A DNA stretch of 64,000 bases from Nansenia antarctica (lineage: Eukaryota > Chordata > Actinopteri > Argentiniformes > Microstomatidae). A program made the position numbers and the translations under genes. How positions within the stretch are numbered: the first letter of the stretch is position 1; every line of letters begins with the position of its first letter. Of this stretch, positions 1-10,540 are shown piece by piece. Location: NCBI GenBank assembly GCA_963989245.1, contig OZ022341.1, forward strand, positions 61,254,233 to 61,318,232, given 5' to 3'. The notes under the pieces are model-generated. The model had not been told where the DNA came from. It saw only the letters and a program-made list of their open reading frames with translations, and did no database searches.

Positions 1-95
1 TCGACCAAATGTGAAACATGGGTGCTTCATTTGGACATTATATCTGTCCCATTACCTTTGGTGACCTGAAATAAAGCCTATTATTAAACAATTAC
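1..95 (+). mobile_element. Tc1-like transposon 3' end fragment
   Basis: The first ~46 bases align with 61080-61126, which directly follows a recognisable Tc1 transposase C-terminus. Shared words include ACCAAAT, GTGCTT and TTTGGACATTATAT. This is therefore probably the 3' flank of another copy of that transposon, with its transposase to the left of the window. AATAAAGCC at about 70 resembles a polyadenylation signal. There is no coding capacity here. Confidence 0.5.
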
Positions 96-315
96 TTGAG
101 GTGTGCTTGATTTAACACGACACTCTTCCATTGCTTCCATCATGCCTGACAATTTATCGCAAAGCTTTTAAAAATATCAAACCATTTCAAATAAGTATTC
201 TACAAATACAAGTTGCCTAAGAACAGGGCATAAGTATGTGTGTTTAAACTAAACTGGTAATGGTAGTTATATCTCTGATGCACATTAGATCCATCAGGTG
301 GTAGAGAGTAGAGTA

Positions 316-582
316 ATATAATAATACATTAGACTTATATAGCGCTTTTCTAGACACTCAAAGACGCTGCAGGTTGAAAAGATCGAGTAGTAATAATAAA
401 GTAGTCGAGTAGTAATAATAAAAAGAAACAAAAAATAAATAAAAGAAAGTATAGGGCTCGAGTACATTTTTTGATTACTAAATCTAAGTCTAGGTGTCTT
501 TGTAGGACAATCTACTCTGTATACTGCAATTACACCTAGATTTCGGATGGAGAAGCAGCGAACAAGCAACGCCTCTCTCAAC
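316..582 (-). mobile_element. LINE 3'-end repeat, minus orientation
   Basis: This starts with a TAATA-rich tail, then ATTAGACTTATATAGCGC and a segment ending CAAAGACGCT. The same block recurs at 42258-42507, and its reverse complement forms the tail of the plus-strand LINE at 58137-58455. It is therefore a minus-strand 3' UTR of a 5'-truncated LINE, inserted in an mthfd1 intron. It has no intact ORF. Confidence 0.6.
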
Positions 583-627
583 CGGTATTAAAAAAAAAAA
601 GAAGAAAAAAAAAGAAAAGTCACTTAC

Positions 628-764
628 CCATCCACATCTTTCTCTGGGGCCACGGCGTTGGTGACCAGCTCTGTGTCCATGGGGTTGATAGAGTCCAGAG
701 GCAGCTGGACGATGAGGCCGTGCACCGCTGGGTTCTCATTGACCGCCACGATGCTACGCAGGAC
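628..764 (-). CDS. mthfd1: mthfd1 exon (dehydrogenase/cyclohydrolase domain)
   Basis: This coding exon of C1-tetrahydrofolate synthase begins after a CTGCAG acceptor and ends at a GTAAGTG donor, read on the minus strand. It encodes 45 codons plus two bases and starts in phase 0. Visible family motifs are VHGLIVQLPLD (substrate-site loop) and APEKDVDG, whose aspartate belongs to the folate-binding site in MTHFD1. The enzyme interconverts methylene-, methenyl- and formyl-THF using NADP in the cytosol. The sequence is clearly nearer MTHFD1 than human MTHFD1L, in which this domain has decayed. Later exons, including the formyl-THF synthetase domain, lie off the left edge. Confidence 0.9.
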
Positions 765-1109
765 CTGCAGTCCAAGATTTAATAATGAAGTGGGATTGGC
801 TGAATTCCAAATTGACCCCTACTCCTCATCTCATGCCCCCCTCGCCTACCATTATCTCATGATTAAACAGAGCTTCATAAGCGCCAACCATACTATTTCA
901 CTTAAATGTGCTGCTATGTATTGTTGAAATTGTATTTGGACATTATTCAACTCCAAATATATACACATGATTTGCTTGGCACTAATAGACTTTCGTAACA
1001 AAAGAGTTGGCGTCATGTATTGGTAGTTCGTCTAGCTTATTCAGCCTTGTTCCACAGTCATCCAAAGCTACCAGCTCAAAGTGCTCCAATCATTACATAA
1101 TCATAATTT

Positions 1110-1440
1110 AATGATTTAGTCATTTAAAGGCAATATTAAAAAGATGGGTTTTTAGTCTTGACTTGAACATATTTGCATCCCTAATGTAAACTAGCAGTGC
1201 ATTCCACAATTTGGGTGCATAAAATGAGAATGCAGCCTCACCAAATCTCTTCTTTTGTACATGTGGTACACAGAGAAAACCAGCGAGAAAACCTGAGAGC
1301 TCTATTGGGCTGATATATGCTAGCAAAAGGTCTTTCAGATATTCCGGTGCTATGCCAGTGAGAGCTTTATAAACAAGCAGAAGGATCTTGAAATCTATTC
1401 TGAACTTAACAGGAAGCCAGAATGTTGTTACTGTGGTTGT
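1110..1440 (-). mobile_element. LINE remnant with reverse-transcriptase C-terminus
   Basis: A 68-codon minus-strand ORF (1120-1326) contains APKLWNALLVYIRDA followed by FKSRLKTHLF. This is the conserved C-terminal signature of teleost CR1/L2-type ORF2 proteins. The 5' part is missing and the fragment sits in the intron between two mthfd1 exons. Only about 60 residues remain, so the copy is dead. Confidence 0.65.
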
Positions 1441-1457
1441 AGGCCACCTCTACTCAC

Positions 1458-1511
1458 CTCGTCCTCTGTGGCGGTCTTTGGCAGCCTGACATGGTTGGCA
1501 TTGATTCCAAT
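1458..1511 (-). CDS. mthfd1: mthfd1 exon (18 codons)
   Basis: This small exon is bounded by a TTCTCCATAG acceptor and a GTGAGTAG donor, phase 0 at both ends. It encodes IGINANHVRLPKTATEDE, which aligns residue for residue with the human MTHFD1 segment IGIKATHIKLPRTTTESE. It joins the exon at 1611-1670 upstream and 628-764 downstream without disturbing the frame. The exon lies in the dehydrogenase/cyclohydrolase domain. Confidence 0.9.
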
Positions 1512-1610
1512 CTATGGAGAAGAAACCAGCTGAAAGTGTACCATTCTCATGACAGTATTACAAACATATACAGTTGAAATCAAATAGCAAGTGCCCCTGT
1601 TGCGTTTTAC

Positions 1611-1670
1611 CTCAGCTGCAGCTTTCAGCTTCATGCTAATGTAGAGGTTAGAGTCTTCTCTGTCACCAAC
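1611..1670 (-). CDS. mthfd1: mthfd1 exon with catalytic Tyr/Lys
   Basis: This 20-codon exon, phase 0 at both ends, encodes VGDREDSNLYISMKLKAAAE. The YxxxK motif (YISMK) corresponds to human MTHFD1 Tyr52 and Lys56, the active-site pair of the dehydrogenase/cyclohydrolase, so this site looks functional. The donor is GTAAAAC. The acceptor is TTTCAG preceded directly by a (TG)17 tract (1677-1710 on the plus strand as CA), which replaces a normal polypyrimidine tract. Confidence 0.92.
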
Positions 1671-1673
1671 CTG

Positions 1674-1676
<3 letters not shown>

Positions 1677-1710
<34 letters not shown>
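1677..1710 (+). repeat. (CA)17 microsatellite at an mthfd1 splice acceptor
   Basis: Seventeen perfect CA units on the plus strand, read as (UG)17 in the mthfd1 pre-mRNA. The tract ends six bases upstream of the acceptor of the exon at 1611-1670. Confidence 0.97.
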
Positions 1711-1713
<3 letters not shown>

Positions 1714-1739
1714 AACATTATACCACCATAACAAAATGT

Positions 1740-2797
1740 GATGATTGTCCCAAGCTTTATCCGGGTCTGGCTGCAGCCATTGTCTGTGGGCGGGGGGTGC
1801 CATGCGCCGGTGGATGGGTCAAGGCTGGTTCAGCCTGGGTGTTCGGTGTTGGCCACTCTACCAAGATTGTCTAGGTTGGTGGGGCGGGGGGCGTCTACCG
1901 CTTGGGCCGGTCTTAGGTCCTTCTTCCCATTCAGTGGTGGGCGGGCTCTTGAGGTAAATGGTAAATGGTAAATGGACTGCACTTATATAGCGCCTTTTTT
2001 GCTGCTCCAAAGCGCTTTACAACGGCCTCTCATTCACCCATTCACACACACATTCACACACCAATGGCGGCAAGCTGCCATGCAAGGCGCCGGCCCGCTT
2101 ACTGGGAGCAATTTTGGGGTTCAGTGTCTTGCCCAAGGACACTTCGACATGTGGCCAGCCGGGGCTCGAACCGCCGATCTGCCAACCTTGTGATCATTAG
2201 GCGGCGACTCTACCTCCTGAGACACAGCTGCCTTGGTGTGCCGGCCTGGGTTGGCTCCCAGTGCAGACATATGGCCCAGTACCATGTGGGCCGGGATGGT
2301 CACAGGGCTGGCTCTGTGCGTCTCGGGCTCTTGCTACTGCCCCCTCTAACCCCCTGAGGCAGGCTTAAGCGGCCGCTGGCCTCTGGTCCTTTAGATGTAT
2401 TTTAGATGTGTCGAGGGCCTCAGGCCACCTGCTTTATGCTGATTCTCTCCCACTGTTTAATGTATCCGTTTTTTATTTTGCAACAGCCTCTAATCTTATG
2501 TTGTCCTCTTTCTACTTATCTGTCCAAATGGCTCTGAGCCCCTCAAAACTAGACTCCAGTTCCTGAATTCTTCTAAGCTACTCCACAGTATATCCTGGTC
2601 CTTGCTGCCCCACCTGGGTCTCACCGGGAAGCTGTCACTCACTATGGACTCGTGAACTCTTGCACCACACCACATTTCACATTCCACACTAGCTTTGGGT
2701 CCCCCCTAGAGTATTGTGTTCATTGTGAAGCACTTTGTGACATTTGTCGATGTAAAAAGTGCTATGCTAGCCTGTAAAAATAAAATTTTATTGATTG
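1740..2797 (+). mobile_element. Probable LINE 3' UTR, split by another repeat
   Basis: The right end has the typical teleost LINE tail: GAAGCACTTTGTGAC, then a TGCTATG-like word and AATAAAATTTTATTGATTGATGA. The GC-rich part from 1750 has no recognisable coding. A separate repeat family (1968-2232) interrupts it. The call rests mainly on the tail, so the left boundary is uncertain. Confidence 0.4.
1968..2232 (+). repeat. Dispersed repeat family, copy 1
   Basis: Starts ATGGACTGCACTTATATAGC and continues through CTCATTCACCCATTCACAC, GGCGGCAAGCTGCCATG and ACTTCGACATGTGGCC. A second, shorter copy lies at 49998-50198 in the same orientation. The first 30 bases resemble LINE tail sequence (TATATAGCGCC, CAAAGCGCTTTACA), so this may be an inverted LINE end. 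No protein is recognised. Confidence 0.6.
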
Positions 2798-3122
2798 ATG
2801 AGTCGTTCAACACACAGCTGTAACTTAAGAAAACTGCATACATGTACACTACAGTATATGTCCAGTAGAGTGCTTTAGCTGCCACAATAACAAATATAGT
2901 GGATGTTCTCAAGTCTCACATAGTTACTCAAGCTACTATCACAAGCTCAACACAACAATGATATCGATGACAGAGTGGAAACAGTAAATGACTGAATGGA
3001 TAAAGCAATTTGAAAGCGCAAGTGGGAATGTGGATCTTTGTGATTAGGAGGTGTCAACAAAATATGTACTGTATGTTCACACATTTTGATTCATGTACTC
3101 AGCAAAATAATGTTGAGTTCAA

Positions 3123-3595
3123 ACATACACTTTAATAGGAACACTATACAAATACAGGGTATACATGGCATTGATTCCACAGAATGTTGGAAACAATCCT
3201 TTGAGATTCTAGTTCATTCCAGATTTTTCAGGTGCACTTCCTAGCTGTGAATCTCCCGTTCTACCACATCCCAAAGGTGTTCTATTGGATTCAGATCCGG
3301 TGACTGGGAAGGCCACTCACTTCACAAAACCAGTTCGAGATTACTTTTGCTTTGTGACATGGTACATTATCATGCTGGAAGTAGCCATTAGAAGATGGGT
3401 ACATTGTGGCCATGAAGGGATACACATGGTCAGCAACAATACTCAAATAGGTTGTGGCATTCAAGCGATGATTGATTGGTATTAATGGGCCCAATGTGTG
3501 CCAAGTAAACATTCCCCACACCATTACACCACCTGAATGAATGAGAAGGTGTACAGGTGTTCCTAATAAAGTGACCAGTGAGTGTACTTTCTCTC
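3123..3595 (-). mobile_element. Tc1/mariner transposon remnant
   Basis: A 77-codon minus-strand ORF (3291-3524) reads VWGMFTWHTLGPLIPI and then YFQHDNVPCHKAK. This is the second catalytic block of a Tc1-type DDE transposase, including the HDN(x)PCH signature. The flanks are degenerate inverted ends: ACTTTAATAGGAACAC on the left, and on the right the complement of ACTTTATTAGGAACACC ending in GAGTGTA. The element is internally deleted and dead, and lies in the mthfd1 intron 1671-4459. Confidence 0.75.
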
Positions 3596-3724
3596 TGTGA
3601 TTTGTTTATCTGTTATTGTTTTGCCAAAGGTAGCTTAAGGCTTGGTGAAGTTTCACAGGATAAACATTTACCATTCTAAAACTAATCAATGTTTGCAGGC
3701 AGCTACAGCAGTCTTAGCCGACAC

Positions 3725-4110
3725 AAATTCTGGCTCCCCGCTGGTGGAATGAGCTTCCCACGGCTGTCAGAACTGCAGAGTCATTACCCATCTTCTGTCA
3801 GAGACTGAAGACCCATCTCTTCAGGTTACACCTTACTGTGTCCCCTATGACTTCTACTGCCGCCCTCCTGCCCCCCTGACTCTCTGTTCTCCTGTGTCTG
3901 TCTATATATACAAAATAAAAAAATAAAAAAACGTTTTCCTTCTATCACTGAGACTGCCAATGGCCCCTGGCTTGAGCTAGATTACTCTTCCTGATACGAC
4001 TGGTGGATTGATGATTTACTTGCTTAGTCAAATATATTGATTGTCCCTAAGTCGCTTTGGAATAAGGCGTCTGCTAAATGCCAAAAATTTAAATGTAAAT
4101 GTAAAAATTC
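3725..4110 (+). mobile_element. LINE 3' end, family with SINE-like tail
   Basis: Contains GGTGGAATGAGCTTCCCACG and GAAGACCCATCTCTTCAGG, which encode remnants of the WNELP...LKTHLF C-terminal motif. It ends with GTCGCTTTGGAATAAGGCGT and CTGCTAAATG. The same module recurs at 6620-7098 (+), 10541-10893 (-), 48609-48665 (+) and 54081-54500 (-). The tail matches that of the SINE at 59117-59258. Confidence 0.7.
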
Positions 4111-4459
4111 TAAATAGGCGATAGGGAAGTAGCTTTACTTGGCAGAAACAAACACATTAACCCACACCTCTAGCAACCTGACAAACACATTTACCTAAAG
4201 CCCATCTGCCCATGGAGCATAGGAGGAAAATCAGAGGCACAGAAGTAAAGAAGAAGATGCTTATAACATACTCTTGAGATTAGAAAATATGTATGTGGAA
4301 TTCTTTCAAATTTGAAAAACTTGGGTGGGGGTGGGGGGGAGTGTGCTTGATTTAGCTTGCCTTTTAAGCAACATTTGCACTTCCAAGACTATTCCGTGCA
4401 TTCCAAGTTTGCCTAGGTCTGCTTGGAAGTAGCTAAAGAAGGGTATGATGCGGACATAC

Positions 4460-4544
4460 CTGCAGCACCACCAAACCTGGCCGGAAGCCAGGAGACTGAA
4501 TCCTCATCTTGTCCACGTCCTTCCTTAACCTCTCCCTCACCAGC
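4460..4544 (-). CDS. mthfd1: mthfd1 exon (N-terminal, first recognised)
   Basis: This exon has one base plus 28 codons and lies between a CTCTGTACAG acceptor and a GTATGTCC donor. It encodes LVRERLRKDVDKM, then SPGFRPGLVVLQ, matching human MTHFD1 IRARLKNQV...VPGFTPRLAILQ. The phase-2 start agrees with my recollection of the human exon 1/2 junction. The expected first exon (start Met plus an I-x-GKE-x-SA type segment) was not found. The candidate exons at 5198-5301 and 5631-5742 both end in the compatible phase but do not resemble it. Confidence 0.88.
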
Positions 4545-4786
4545 CTGTACAGAGGAAGAGAACCATGGTGTAACATTCATTTAACCATCCTACAAAAAAT
4601 ATCATAAAATAACCTTTGTATGTCAGCCTGGAAATGTGTTCTAGTAAGACATCAATATTATACACACTGAGAGGTCTTGTTGCCCGAGACGACGGTCGCC
4701 ATGGTGCGTCTCCCTCCTTGGCAACCTGAGGCCCTTAGACGGAGGGTGAGGGCTGCAAAGGAGAGCATGGCTGACAACTGGTGAGC

Positions 4787-4823
4787 GAGAGAGAAAAGAG
4801 AAAGAGAAAGAGAAAGAGAGAGG

Positions 4824-4856
<33 letters not shown>

Positions 4857-4902
4857 AGAGAAAGAGAGAGAGAGGGAGAGAAAGAGAAAGAGAGAGAGAG
4901 GG
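4787..4902 (+). repeat. Imperfect (GA)n tract
   Basis: About 115 bases of GAGA/AAAGAG purine repeat. The minus-strand Ser/Leu-rich ORF across it is a repeat artefact. Confidence 0.95.
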
Positions 4903-5197
4903 GTGGAGGAATACGAGAACAGTTACTTCCTAAGAGGAGAACCGGCACTTCTATACAGCCAAGTACAACAGACTTGTCTACAACTGGCTACAACAGCATA
5001 AAAGAACACCGTGATGCTGCAGCAGCTACTTCTTCTATTGATGCAACTACCACTAACTACAACTACAACTACAATGACAATAACATCCAATATAACCTCT
5101 GCAGAAGTTGGCAGAAGTTGTGAAATATATATATATATATTATATGTAATATTGCTTGTTGAATATATAAAAGTTGAGTGAAAGAGAAAGAACTTGC

Positions 5198-5301
5198 CTG
5201 TGCGTGAATGCAAGGTCCAGACGAGGCTTCAGTCTCTGGAGACCCAGATCAGCCAGCATGTGATCCACTCCAACAGTGATCCAGGCAACTCCTCCTTTTG
5301 G
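5198..5301 (-). CDS. Unassigned candidate exon with GC donor
   Basis: Thirty-four open codons plus two bases on the minus strand contain ITVGVDHMLADLGLQRLK and PRLDLAFTH. The donor is AG|GCAAGT, the exact consensus of rare GC-AG introns, and the acceptor is CACACACAG. The 3' phase (2) would splice in frame to the mthfd1 exon at 4460-4544, but the residues do not resemble the known MTHFD1 N-terminus. It could be an alternative 5' exon, an exon of another gene, or chance. I do not recognise the protein. Confidence 0.3.
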
Positions 5302-5356
<55 letters not shown>

Positions 5357-5371
5357 TGTGTGTGTGTGTGT

Positions 5372-5434
<63 letters not shown>

Positions 5435-5492
5435 TGTGTGTGTGTGTGCGTGCGTGTGTGCGCGTGTGCATGTGCCACTCCTCCTTTTGGTT

Positions 5493-5523
<31 letters not shown>

Positions 5524-5623
5524 TGTGTGTGAGTGTGTGTGAGTGTGTGTCAGTGTGTGTGTGTGTGAGTGCGTGTGCTTGTGCGTGTGTGTGTGTGTGT
5601 GTGTGTGTGCGTGTGTATGTGGT
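5302..5623 (+). repeat. Compound (TG)n microsatellite with internal duplication
   Basis: Two long TG tracts (about 5302-5475 and 5492-5623) with GA and CG interruptions. Between them CCACTCCTCCTTTTGG repeats the sequence just left of the first tract (5285-5301), so the block has been duplicated. The His-Thr and Cys-Val ORFs on either strand are artefacts. Long TG tracts can adopt Z-DNA. Confidence 0.97.
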
Positions 5624-5630
5624 GACTGAC

Positions 5631-5742
5631 CTCCCTAGCCTCTGTAGCTCTCTCAAAGCAGCTGGGGAGGCTTCCACCAGCAGTATCTTATCAATGCCAG
5701 CTTTTTCCATGGCATTCCCGTCTATTCCGGCCAGAACATGAA
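5631..5742 (-). CDS. Unassigned candidate exon
   Basis: Thirty-six open codons on the minus strand: HVLAGIDGNAMEKAGIDKI, then LLVEASPAALRELQRLGR. The acceptor TTTTTACCTAG and donor GTCAGT look real, and only this frame is open. An internal ATG has a good context (GCCATGG). The hydrophobic strand-turn-helix pattern looks protein-like, but I cannot assign a family. It cannot be joined in frame to the candidate at 5198-5301, but its 3' phase fits the mthfd1 exon at 4460-4544. Confidence 0.35.
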
Positions 5743-6619
5743 CTAGGTAAAAAGATACAAAAAAAAGTGTCCCCTGTCAAGGCTACTTGGACAGAAAGAA
5801 CAGAGAGACCCGCCTTGTCAGGTCAAACCAATCCTCCAGAGGGAGGAGGGTGATGTTAAACTGTAACCCAGAGGTTAAGGACAGAATAGTGGGCCGTTCC
5901 ACTACTAGGCCTACTCTTAGCCAATCACAGTCTGTTCTAGGAGTGAGGAATGTTTGGCACCCTACCGTGACTTGTTTTTTTCTTCCATTACTACCAGAAG
6001 TGGGCACTTTTCCACTAAGTACTAGTGGAAAAGTAGTTATTTGTGCAAGTAGGAGGACTTTGGGTCGCCTTCACTTCAGGAATGAGCTTGGAGGGTGCTT
6101 GCGCAAACTCCACTGAAAAGCCAGCCCCTCTGCTTCCTCCTCTCTCTCATATGCTGACGTTCTCACCCTCCTCTCGTCACGTCTACTCCTCTCCCTCATT
6201 CTCTCGCTTTCACTCTTCTGTAACTCGTCCTCCCTCAGCATGGCAAGGAAAACAAATCCGCACACATCCCGCGAGACCTTGGCCAGAGACCAGGGCAGAG
6301 CTAAGCTCAATGCCTCTGTTTGTACACTGCCATAAACAAGTTCAGTTTGACCCACCTTTGCACAGTGTTTCGTAAGCAGGGGTAGTCTCATAGTGTTGAC
6401 GTGGTACTCTGTGTGCTCAGTAAATACACTTCATTCCACAACTCACTACAACTGCCAAGCAAAGTCAATAACTTAACTGAGTGAACTAGCTCATGGACAA
6501 TTCAACAGTCTGAATACTGCAAAGCCAACTTGTAGCTATTATCATTTATTGCCACAGTCATTTACCGTATGTGCTTGTCCATGCATTTGGCCCCATCATG
6601 CCATACAGTATGTTTATGT

Positions 6620-7098
6620 TCACTCTTATGCTCCTTCACCTCTGGTGGCCGACTGGCCCCACCCTCTCTACGCCAACGCGGCAGTCACACTGCCCGGTCA
6701 CGTCTCTTCACTACACTCCCTCCCCGCTGGTGGAATGAGCTTCCCACGGCTGTCAGAACTGCAGAGTCACTCCCCATCTTCTGTCGGAGACTGAAGACCC
6801 ATCTCTTCAGGTTACACCTTAACTGCTCCTCCTGAGACACCTGCTTCCCCCTATACTGTGTCTCCTAAGATTTCTACTTCCCCGTTGGACTGTTTCTCCA
6901 GTGTCTATTAAAAAAAAAGAATTAATAATAATAATTTCTCTCCTTCTATCACGACGACTGCCAATAGCCCCTGGCCTGAGCTAGATTACTCTTCCTGCTA
7001 TGACTGGTGAATTGATGATTCACTTGCTTAGTCAAATATATCGATGGTAAATCGCTTTGGAATAAGGCGTCTTCTAAATGACAAAATGTAAAATGTAA
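6620..7098 (+). mobile_element. LINE 3' end with RT C-terminus
   Basis: Encodes RWWNELPTAVRTAE followed by CRRLKTHLFRLHLN (within 6569-6835), the ORF2 C-terminal signature. A 3' UTR follows, ending in ATCGCTTTGGAATAAGGCGT and TCTAAATGACAAAATGTAAA. It is the same family as 3725-4110. It abuts the MITE at 7099. Confidence 0.75.
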
Positions 7099-7258
7099 TG
7101 TCGTGAGCTTAGAATTATAAGGTTCTATCTCTGTTTAGGGTAGTTTAGAGATATTGAGCATCAAAGTTTTTTACATTCCCTTATGTTCTGTGACATGGAA
7201 CCTTTGTATTTTATGAATTACTAACTCAAAAATGTCAACATATTAAAAATAACATGAA
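7099..7258 (-). mobile_element. MITE family copy 1 (truncated)
   Basis: Begins GTGAGCTTAGAATTATAAGG and matches the terminal ~160 bases of the elements at 24291, 33625 and 35046, in the orientation of the copy at 35046. The other terminus is missing. Confidence 0.75.
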
Positions 7259-8575
7259 CGAATGTGACTTTCCTAAGGCCCAGTATACAAATAATACCCC
7301 ATTAGGTAGACAAGAGCAACAGTCAAATGGCACGCTCTAAAGGTGGTATTGGGTCATGGCTGCTGAGAAGGCCTTGAAGGAGGTGGACACGGTAATAGTG
7401 TCGCTCTTAAACCAGTCAGCCTTGAGGCACACTGTCACAAAAGGAGCTGACTCTGACATATTGAGCTAAAACACTTTATATCTTCAGCCTGTGAGTGTGC
7501 TCGGCTTTGGCCTCTCTTTCTCAGTATTCTATCATCCAGCTGTTTCAGTTCACATGCTACCCTCTGTACTGTTTTTAGAACTAGGCTGCCCCCCTGTGTT
7601 TTTTTATTAGATTACAATAATTGTTTACTATCGATTCTTTTAGATTTCATTCTAAACGTCATATGGAAATCACTGATGATGGTTGACACCATTAAGCAAT
7701 ATCAATTGCTTAAATAATACAGATCTGATTAAGATTTTGTTTTTTGTTATTGCCCAATTATTTTTTATTTGTGTTGTTGTTGTTGTTGTTATTACCATTA
7801 CTTATTAAAACCAGCAATGTGCTTCAGGTGATTCAAATGATCAAATTCACATACAAAATATGTGATATTGATACTGCAACGCATACATTTTTACATGAAA
7901 TGTGAAAACTTGTAGCACACTACCGTCAGAGAATTGGTTTTCCAACTTTGTTGTCAAATGTATTCCACTAGGTGGAGAACACATTTAGCAATGAATGCTC
8001 CAAGTCAAATCAGTGACATATATAGCCACTCTAGAAAATCATTAACATAAGATTATTGCATGACTTCCATCATTGGTGGATACTGGATACACCATTCTTT
8101 GGATAATAGATCACAATATTAAAAAATATATATATATTTGGAATAAGTAAAATTGTCTTTGACAAAAAAGATATTCTCTATCCCTAGAGCCACCCTAAAA
8201 GAAATGCTGTCAAGAACCTTTTGTTTTTTTTCTCCCCAAGGCTCTACATCTCACCACGGCAGTGTGAGTCCTCTGAATGTCTCATTATGCGGTGCACTGG
8301 GTCACATCACAGCTCAGTTCTGTATTGATCTGCTGAGCTGGCTGTCTGGCTGGTTATTTCAATACTTCCAAAATAGATTCCACTCTCTCTGCCTAACAGG
8401 GGTCCTATTGGGACACGACCGGGAGTTGTTTTCAAGTCTCCAAGCCATTGAGGCTTAAAGTAAAAAAATAGGGCTTTTAATGAATGTGTCCCAATTCTCA
8501 ATTTGGAATTGTAATACGTAAAGCAAACATTTGCGAAGAACATGAAGAGTGAGGTGTTTGTCTGTGTGGGATACT
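7259..8575. other. No gene or named repeat recognised
   Basis: AT-rich sequence between mthfd1 and kif26. It contains a short (GTT)n run near 7770. Nothing codes convincingly on either strand. Confidence 0.5.

Positions 8576-8576
<1 letters not shown>

Positions 8577-8633
<57 letters not shown>
8577..8633 (+). repeat. (TG)n microsatellite
   Basis: About 28 TG units. The overlapping minus-strand Thr-His ORF is an artefact. Confidence 0.97.
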
Positions 8634-8635
<2 letters not shown>

Positions 8636-10540
8636 TGTATATAGACTGTATACAGTGAGAATTATAACGAGAGATATGAGAGTTGAGTCTGTGGCCTGTG
8701 TTGGCATGAATCAAGACCTCAGACATACTCTTCACACCTCTAACAAAGAGTACTAGGTGAATCCATATTCTTAGAACAACATAAAGTACATGACCCTTTT
8801 ATGACATAAAATAATTTACAGCTCTTAGAAGCATGAGGAAGTCTCACCTTATCTGTCCTGTCGGAGCGGTTTGTTGACAGCGGGAATGTGAGGTGTAGTC
8901 GCATAACTTCTCACTGTTGACCCTGAATAGAAACGTACCGTGGCAGCGCCGGTGAGGCCTACCACAGATATGCTCTACAGGTCTGAGCCAAGGAGGAACA
9001 GACACCATTTCCTGTACCATTTCTCCTTGGTTTTGGCATTTTAAACCAATACCCCTTCAACTACCCTACATTTGGCTCCCGGTCTTTATAGTGTATAGTA
9101 TTCACCTTTCCTCTTTACTGAGTGTTGTACATGATTGATAAACAATCCTTTGAATGGGTACTACCTCCTTTAGGTACCAATAACAATTTCCAGTTGTGCC
9201 AATGTGGCCATTGTTGGGCCAATTTGTTCTGTTTGTTATAAGGAATAATCAAAGGACTACTCTTACAAGCCTAGGTGGCCTCCAGAATGAGTGGAATGTA
9301 AAGCAGGGATTAGGATCTGTTCTATTTTCGATCTGCCAAAGCTGCATTTCTGAAGTGTCTTCAGTTGTTTAGTTTGTTAAAAGAAAATGGTGACTTTGTT
9401 GTGGAGACCAGGTCTGTTCATATTACTCCACTTCTGTGTGTCACACTTCAACTCAGTTAATTCATTAATTGAACGAAGACAATTCATGTTGTGTCTTACT
9501 ATGACAGTAGAAAGGACTTATTGTCATAATGTGAAGAATGTTCTTGAAGCAAAAATAAAGGCTACTATTGAAGTGTAAAAACTAAGTCAGCCTTTATTCA
9601 ATGTCTTTAAGCCTTGTTTGACTAAATATGTTGTTTCAGACAAATTGTTATCATAAAAATAGAGCCCGAGAGATAAAGGACTGCTGGATCACTGAAGCGG
9701 GGATCTACTCTCGGGTGAAGGCAGCATTCTGGAGAATGATATGGTAATGTTCCATTATGTTCCCACTGTCCAGTGACTGTAGCTAACTGTCAGTCATAGG
9801 GACAGGAATGAGTGTTTAACCATTTGGGGGCAGGGGGTTAAATGATTAGTGTTAAATGATTAGTGATGGAAGCTAGTAGCTAAAAACATTTTTTTTTACA
9901 TTGTTGAACACATGTTTGAAAGATCATTAGAGGTAGAATCTTTCAATTGCGGTCTGTTTTGATGGCTGTTAAGATGACTGCTCCCTTTTTCTGGCTGGTG
10001 TTGTGGTAAGGGTTATCGTCAGTGTGTGTCAATGTCTGATCAACCACTGTAGGGTGACAATTTTACTATCTTGTACTTCTTTAATGGGATGTAATAAACC
10101 TTTGGCACACATGGCAATAAGAAAATCAGGAATTTTTATTATTATTATTACTATTTAGCAATTTAAACATGTCAGCCCTGCAAGTTTGTTTCCTGAGGAT
10201 TAGCTGACAATCCCACTGACGGATGACAGGTAGATCATGACAGGTAGTCCTGGGGGAGTGGTTGGGGTGGAGTTAACCAGCTATTCTTCCCACCCATTAC
10301 CTGCCCTTGAAAAACATCAGATCCTGGCACAAATGTGTCTGAATTGATTACTGTAAGTATCCGGGTCCTCGTTTATCAATGTTGTGTACACACAAATATG
10401 TGCCACGCATACGATAATTTCAAAGCAAAATGTGAGATTTATCAACATGAACGGTTGCTTGAGATTCATTGTGATTGTGTTCATTTACACACACCAAGGG
10501 AGGCTGGTGGAGATAGAAAGCGAAGGACCAGCTCACGTTT
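8634..10540. other. No gene recognised; one weak exon-like block
   Basis: At 8848-8923 the minus strand has a possible acceptor (TTCTATTCAG) and a good donor (AAG|GTGAGA) around one open frame. This is weak evidence for a 5' untranslated or coding exon of the upstream-lying mthfd1 transcript. The rest is unremarkable. Confidence 0.3.

Noticed and set aside
628..4544. Assignment of the folate gene to mitochondrial MTHFD1L
   Set aside because: The YxxxK, VQLPLD and KDVDG motifs are intact and the alignment to cytosolic MTHFD1 is far closer; human MTHFD1L has lost these residues.
5140..5741. His-Thr-rich and Cys-Val-rich ORFs of 80-153 codons
   Set aside because: Products of the (TG)n/(CA)n microsatellite read in open frames; the same occurs at 8307-8735, 32035-32316 and 37134-37455.
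5631..5742. Electron-transfer flavoprotein-like exon
   Set aside because: The AGIDKILLVEA pattern vaguely recalls the ETF-alpha fold, but no specific residues align, so I left it unassigned.
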